Shown here: piece after piece, positions 8,480 to 12,442 of the stretch | Layout of the letters: each line of letters starts with the position of its first letter | Numbering within the stretch: position 1 is the first letter of the stretch | Origin: Isotricha intestinalis | Lineage: Eukaryota; Ciliophora; Litostomatea; Vestibuliferida; Isotrichidae | Direction: 5' to 3' | NCBI GenBank assembly: GCA_023807065.1 | Contig: JAJJLU010000992.1 | Coordinates: 1 to 12,442, forward strand | DNA length: 12,442 bases | Notes under the pieces: generated by a model | What the model was told of the DNA's origin: nothing | Seen by the model: the letters and a program-made list of their open reading frames with translations, nothing else | Databases searched by the model: none | Translations under genes and position numbers: made by a program

Positions 8480-8499
8480 GGGGATTGGGTCTAATCCCC
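8480..8499. repeat. Head-to-head telomere-like junction
   Basis: GGGGATTGGG (8480-8489) is the G-strand of an ATTGGGG repeat, the orientation of a right chromosome end. After TCT (8490-8492), AATCCCC (8493-8499) is the C-strand of a left end. The bases AATCCCCAT match positions 6-14 at the window start. The whole forms an imperfect inverted repeat. It lies in an otherwise almost G/C-free region, 81 bases after the protease frame and 272 bases before the end of the next gene. Those are short UTR-like distances, as expected at ends of small macronuclear chromosomes. It may be a real telomere fusion or an assembly join. Confidence 0.75.
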
Positions 8500-8771
8500 A
8501 TTATAATTATTAATCATTAAAAATATAGTTTATGAGTAATTTAATATTAAATCTGCCAATATATCATTTTATTTATTTTTAAAAATATAAAATAAGAAAA
8601 AAATTACTAATTTAAATTCAAGATTTATTAGAATATAAAAATATAAACTATATAATATAATCTATAATATAATCTATTAAATAATAATTGATAAGAGAAT
8701 TATATTTTATCCAATATTTAAGAAAACAAGTCTAAGCTTAAGTAATTAAAAAACTATTATTTAAGCAGCAA
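8500..8771. other. AT-rich subtelomere-like spacer with a small tandem repeat
   Basis: No gene is visible between the telomere-like junction and the end of the - strand gene. A 12-base unit TATAATATAATC occurs twice in tandem at 8651-8662 and 8663-8674. The rest is unstructured AT-rich sequence and would hold the 3' UTR of the - strand gene. Confidence 0.5.
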
Positions 8772-10289
8772 TTAATTACCAACCCATAAGCATTTTCTTA
8801 TAGTTAAAAATTTATTTTTTAAATTATTGATATTATTATTTTGAGTTAATTTATAAAATTCTAACATTTCATTATAAAAACCTTCTGAAAATGATTTTGG
8901 AATATTTTCAATAATATCTTTATTGAAATTATTTGCAAAATTATCACTGTTTAATAATTCAGTTATTTCATTTATAAATATCATAGTTATTTTTTCACCT
9001 GATTTAATATTAAAATCATCAACATTAGTATAAAAATTGTCTTCAGTACTTTGTATTAAATTATTAGAATATTCTTCTTTTAATTTTTTCATAATTTCAG
9101 TGAAAGATAAGTAAATTGGTTTTTGAACTGAACTTAATTTATCAATTGTATTTAATAAGAAATTTTTATTATCTGTAATTTGAAGTTGAGAATATTCTAA
9201 ATTATATAAAATTTTATCAGTGAAAATTTCTTCGAATATTTTATCTAAATAAATTGAACTATATGAATTAATAAAAGTATTAATATTATCTTTATAATTT
9301 TCACTTATTATTTTATAAATTTCTTCATTTAATAATACTTTTTCTTTTTTAAATCTTTCTTCACATAATTTTTTTAATGACATTCCATTATTAATTAATG
9401 TAATATCCAAATCATATAAATTACTATTTTCATAATCTAAAGAATGTAAATTATTATTAATTTGATTTTTAAAATAATTATCAAAGTAAGTTGGATTTAA
9501 TGCAGATTTAATATCTTTAATATAAAGATTTAAATTATTTAAAAGAGTATCATTTAATGTTTTTGAAAAATAATTTACAGTTAATGGAGCATCTTCTTTT
9601 TGTATTACACTTTTTTCTAACATATGACTTTCGTATATATTATATGAAGTATTAAATTGTCTAAGAATTGAATCTTTAAATTGTTGAAGCGTATGATTTA
9701 ATGTTATATTTATAAAATCATTAAATGAATTTAATATTATTTCATTTGAATTATCATTGAAATTATTTATTAACATTGATTTAACTTTTTCTAAATGTTC
9801 AAGAGAAATTTTATTGAAGTTTAATGTTAAATTTAATAATTTGAAATCAGAGAAAGATTTTGTTGTATCTGAAATAATATTTTTGAAATGAGTCATTAAT
9901 TCTTCTTGTGAATTTTTATAATAATTATAAATTAATAATTGATATTCTTTGTTAAATTTAATAAGTTCTATAACTTCATTTATATTTTCATCAAGAACTT
10001 CTTCAAAGTATTTATATTGATTTTTATAATTTAATAAAATTGATTCAAGATCAAAGAAAAATGATTCATTATAATCTTTATTTTCTTCTATAAATCCTGA
10101 ATCTATTTTACTTAATAAATTTTCTTTTTTTTGAGTAATTGTTGTTAATAATGATTTTTCAAAAGCAAAAACTTTATTATTTATTGTTTTTATTTTTCCA
10201 ATTGCAATTTCCTCATTTATACTTTTATCAATAACATTTTTAATATCATTTAAATTATTTTCTAAATAAGGATTAAGCCATTTCTTCAT
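8772..10289 (-). pseudogene. C-terminal 505-codon frame of a large helical protein of unknown function
   Basis: I do not recognise a family. The 505-residue translation is rich in Asn, Ile, Leu, Lys and Ser, has no clear membrane segment or Cys pattern, and is predicted by eye to be almost wholly helical, with repeated N..L..I spacing. It is not low-complexity. It ends ...KCLWVGN then TAA at 8772. Its first Met at 10289 lies inside the preceding - strand frame (ending 10273), in the +1 phase. The protein context reads smoothly across the overlap (LRDLTNEEM then KKWLNPYLEN), so this is the downstream part of one protein split by a +1 shift, not a separate gene. It is the longest undamaged stretch of the unit and may have decayed little since the break. 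Confidence 0.6.
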
Positions 10290-10713
10290 TTGTTAAATCT
10301 CTTAAATATGAAATAATACTATAAATAATTTGATCTTTATTATAATTTCCAATTGAATGATATTCCTTAACATAATCATCACTATTTAATCCTTTAATTG
10401 AATCTTTTGTAACAATTGTTGTACTTTCAGAAAAAATTGATTTTAAAATATTTATTCCATATCTAAAAACTGCATTATAATAATTTTCTTTTTCATTTGC
10501 ATCTAATTCTTTTTTATTATCTTCATCTTCAAGGAATATATATTCATTATAATAAGAAGTATTTACATTATCATATATTTGTTTTACAAAAATTGATAAT
10601 GTATTTTCATTTTGTTTTGTATATTTTAATATTTTTAAAGGATCTGAATTTGAATTAAATGATTCATCAGATAAAATAATTAAATTTTCTAATTGTGATT
10701 TTTCATAATTCAT
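10273..10713 (-). pseudogene. Middle frame of the same large helical protein (146 codons)
   Basis: This - strand frame has the same Asn/Ile/Leu/Lys/Ser composition and ends at TAA 10275-10273, 17 bases into the 505-codon frame. The Met at 10713 is internal: codons upstream in the same frame (NEALENINYFKNEYKNL) read on without a break to about 10790. There a T run marks another shift, into a frame with YSYQDFISIIKKHFDYIN. There is no start context or gap that would make it a gene of its own. Function is unknown. Confidence 0.6.
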
Positions 10714-12440
10714 TAAATTTTTATATTCATTTTTGAAATAATTTATATTTTCTAATGCTTCATTTATAAAATTATCATTTGAATTTTTTTATTGATATAA
10801 TCAAAATGTTTCTTAATTATACTAATAAAATCTTGATATGAATAAATAATCATTAATTTAATTTATGTATATATTAAAGATTTCATTTTCGTATTTATAA
10901 TATTTTTTTGTTTTTTTAATTGAGTTTCTAATATTTATGATAAAAGATTTTTTAATTCTATAGGATCTGTTACATAATGCATTAAATTTTTTAGAAAAAT
11001 TTTGTTAAAAAATGTAATATTTAATTCTTGAAATTCTGGATTTAATTCTGTCTAATAATTAGAATACATTGAATTACTTAAATTTGTATTATTGAAAATA
11101 TTAAATATATTTGAATATAAAGTTTCATTCATATTAATTGAATCAATTTCTGTAACTTTCAAAATAAATTATTTATCAACTAAATCTTTTAAATTTGAGA
11201 AATTATTTTCTTTATTTGTATAAACTTCATTTATAATTTTATTAGAATAAATTAAAATTTCATGTCAAGCTCATTAATAATTGCTCCATTTGCAACATTT
11301 TCTAATTCTTTTAATAAATCTTTTTTAATTCTTCAAATTCATTTTTATAATTATTAATTGAATCTAATGAAAATTTATTAATTTCATCATGATATGAATC
11401 ATCAATGTGAGATTTAATTATTTATTTATTAGATTAATTCTAAAATAATTTAATTTACTAATCATATAATTTCTATCATTTTCTGTAATAATTTGTTTTA
11501 ATGTTTCATTTGTTTGTAATCTTTTTGCACTATTTTCATTTAATATTAATATTTTTTTTCAATTTCTAAATTCAGTCATAATATCATTAATATATAAAGA
11601 ATAATTTTCATTTTGAAATTCAATTGATTTTCTTAAATTTAATTCATCTAAAAATGTATAAATATTTGAACACATTTCTAATTCTTCAATAATTGAATAA
11701 TAAATAGAAATATCAATTAAATTTCCATAAAGATTATTTAAAGATTCTGTTAATGTTTCAATAATTGATTCATGTGAATCATTAATATTTATATGTGAAT
11801 CAGAAATAAAAGTATTAAAAGAATTTGATGTTTCTTGTTTAATTAGTATTGCTTTCTTTAATTGGATTTGAAATATTTTGTATTAATTGTGTAAATTTAT
11901 TTTGAGTTTCATTTATTTTTTGATGTATATCTCCAAATTTATCATTATCATATTGTTTTATTTTTGAAAATAAATTATTCAAAGACTCATTAAAAATTTT
12001 TGATATATCATCATATACTATTTGATATTTTTTTTAATTCTGTATTAATTTTTTTAATACAATTATTAGTTTTACTTTTTATTGAAGTATATAAAGAAAT
12101 TAAATCATTTGTAACTTGATTAATTATTTTATCCATTAATTGAAAACTTCCTTGAATATTAAAGTTTCATTTTTTTCTAATAAAATGTTTGAATACCATT
12201 ATTATTTAAAAATAATTTAACATGAGAAGTTAAAGTTTTTGGATCAAATATAACTAAAGCACTCATTCCAATTTTAACTCCAACAATATTAGATTTATAA
12301 AGAGAATAACTAAACATAATAGGAATACTAAATCCATCTAAATCACCTAAATTTTTCAATGTTGAAATATCAGGATAATCACTTAAATTTCCGTTAAATA
12401 TATTATTTTCTTTTATTAAATTTAATTTATTACTTTTTCT
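10714..12440 (-). pseudogene. N-terminal, heavily interrupted part of the same large protein
   Basis: From the right edge the - strand reads a 90-codon frame with a more globular character (GDLDGFSIPIMFSYSLY, VGVKIGMSALVIFDPKTL, KLFLNNNGIQTFY), ending TAG at 12179-12177. Then come EKNETLIFKEVF in a shifted frame and, after another shift, LMDKIINQVTNDLISLY. From about 11850 to 11440 one frame runs about 137 codons with a single TGA (after TEFRN, where Trp would fit). It includes LTESLNNLYGNLIDISIYYS and EELEMCSNIYTFLDELNL. More shifts follow down to 10790. At least six breaks separate pieces of consistent style. The true N-terminus lies beyond the window, so the original protein exceeded 1,200 residues. 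Family and role are unknown. Confidence 0.6.
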
Positions 12441-12442
12441 TC

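Noticed and set aside
8651..8674. Two copies of TATAATATAATC as a CRISPR-like or satellite array
   Set aside because: Only two adjacent copies with no spacers in AT-rich DNA; simple local duplication.
12177..12359. 60-codon - strand frame as a separate small gene
   Set aside because: The frame is open further upstream to the window edge, and downstream the same protein style resumes after a shift; it is part of the large broken gene.

Overview
The window is very AT-rich (coding and non-coding alike), with short genes, almost no intergenic GC and a CCCCAAT-type repeat at its left edge. This, together with the gene families present (AAAP amino-acid transporter, 14-3-3, B-type-like cyclin, AGC-type kinase, RING-H2, papain-like protease), points to a unicellular eukaryote. 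A ciliate with small macronuclear chromosomes fits best. From memory, CCCCAAT telomeres are reported for the rumen ciliate Entodinium; I could not check this. Intact reading frames end in TAG/TAA and use CAA for Gln, so the standard genetic code seems to apply.

Layout. Bases 1-12 are telomere-like (TCCCCAATCCCC). One intact gene lies 140 bases inside: an 11-helix AAAP/AVT-type amino-acid transporter (152-1714, +). From about 2000 to 8400 nothing is clearly functional. Recognisable but broken genes follow one another: 14-3-3 (+), a degenerate tRNA-Arg(UCU), a coiled-coil protein (+), a cyclin (+), the C-terminal tail of an AGC-like kinase (-), a RING-H2 protein (-) and a 5'-truncated papain-like protease with a C-terminal zinc ribbon (+). 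At 8480-8499 a G-strand telomere-like motif (GGGGATTGGG) is followed after 3 bases by a C-strand motif (AATCCCC). This is what two chromosome ends joined head-to-head would look like. So 1-8489 may be one complete minichromosome and 8493-12442 the start of another.

The right part (8772-12440, -) is one very long, helical, Asn/Ile/Leu-rich protein of unknown function. It is broken upstream by several frameshifts and stops, but keeps a 505-codon open frame at its C-terminal end.

The genes do not form a pathway or operon. The only one I would expect to make a normal product is the transporter. The notable features are the telomere-telomere junction and the dense run of decayed genes between two chromosome ends. 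I did not find a convincing new functional system.
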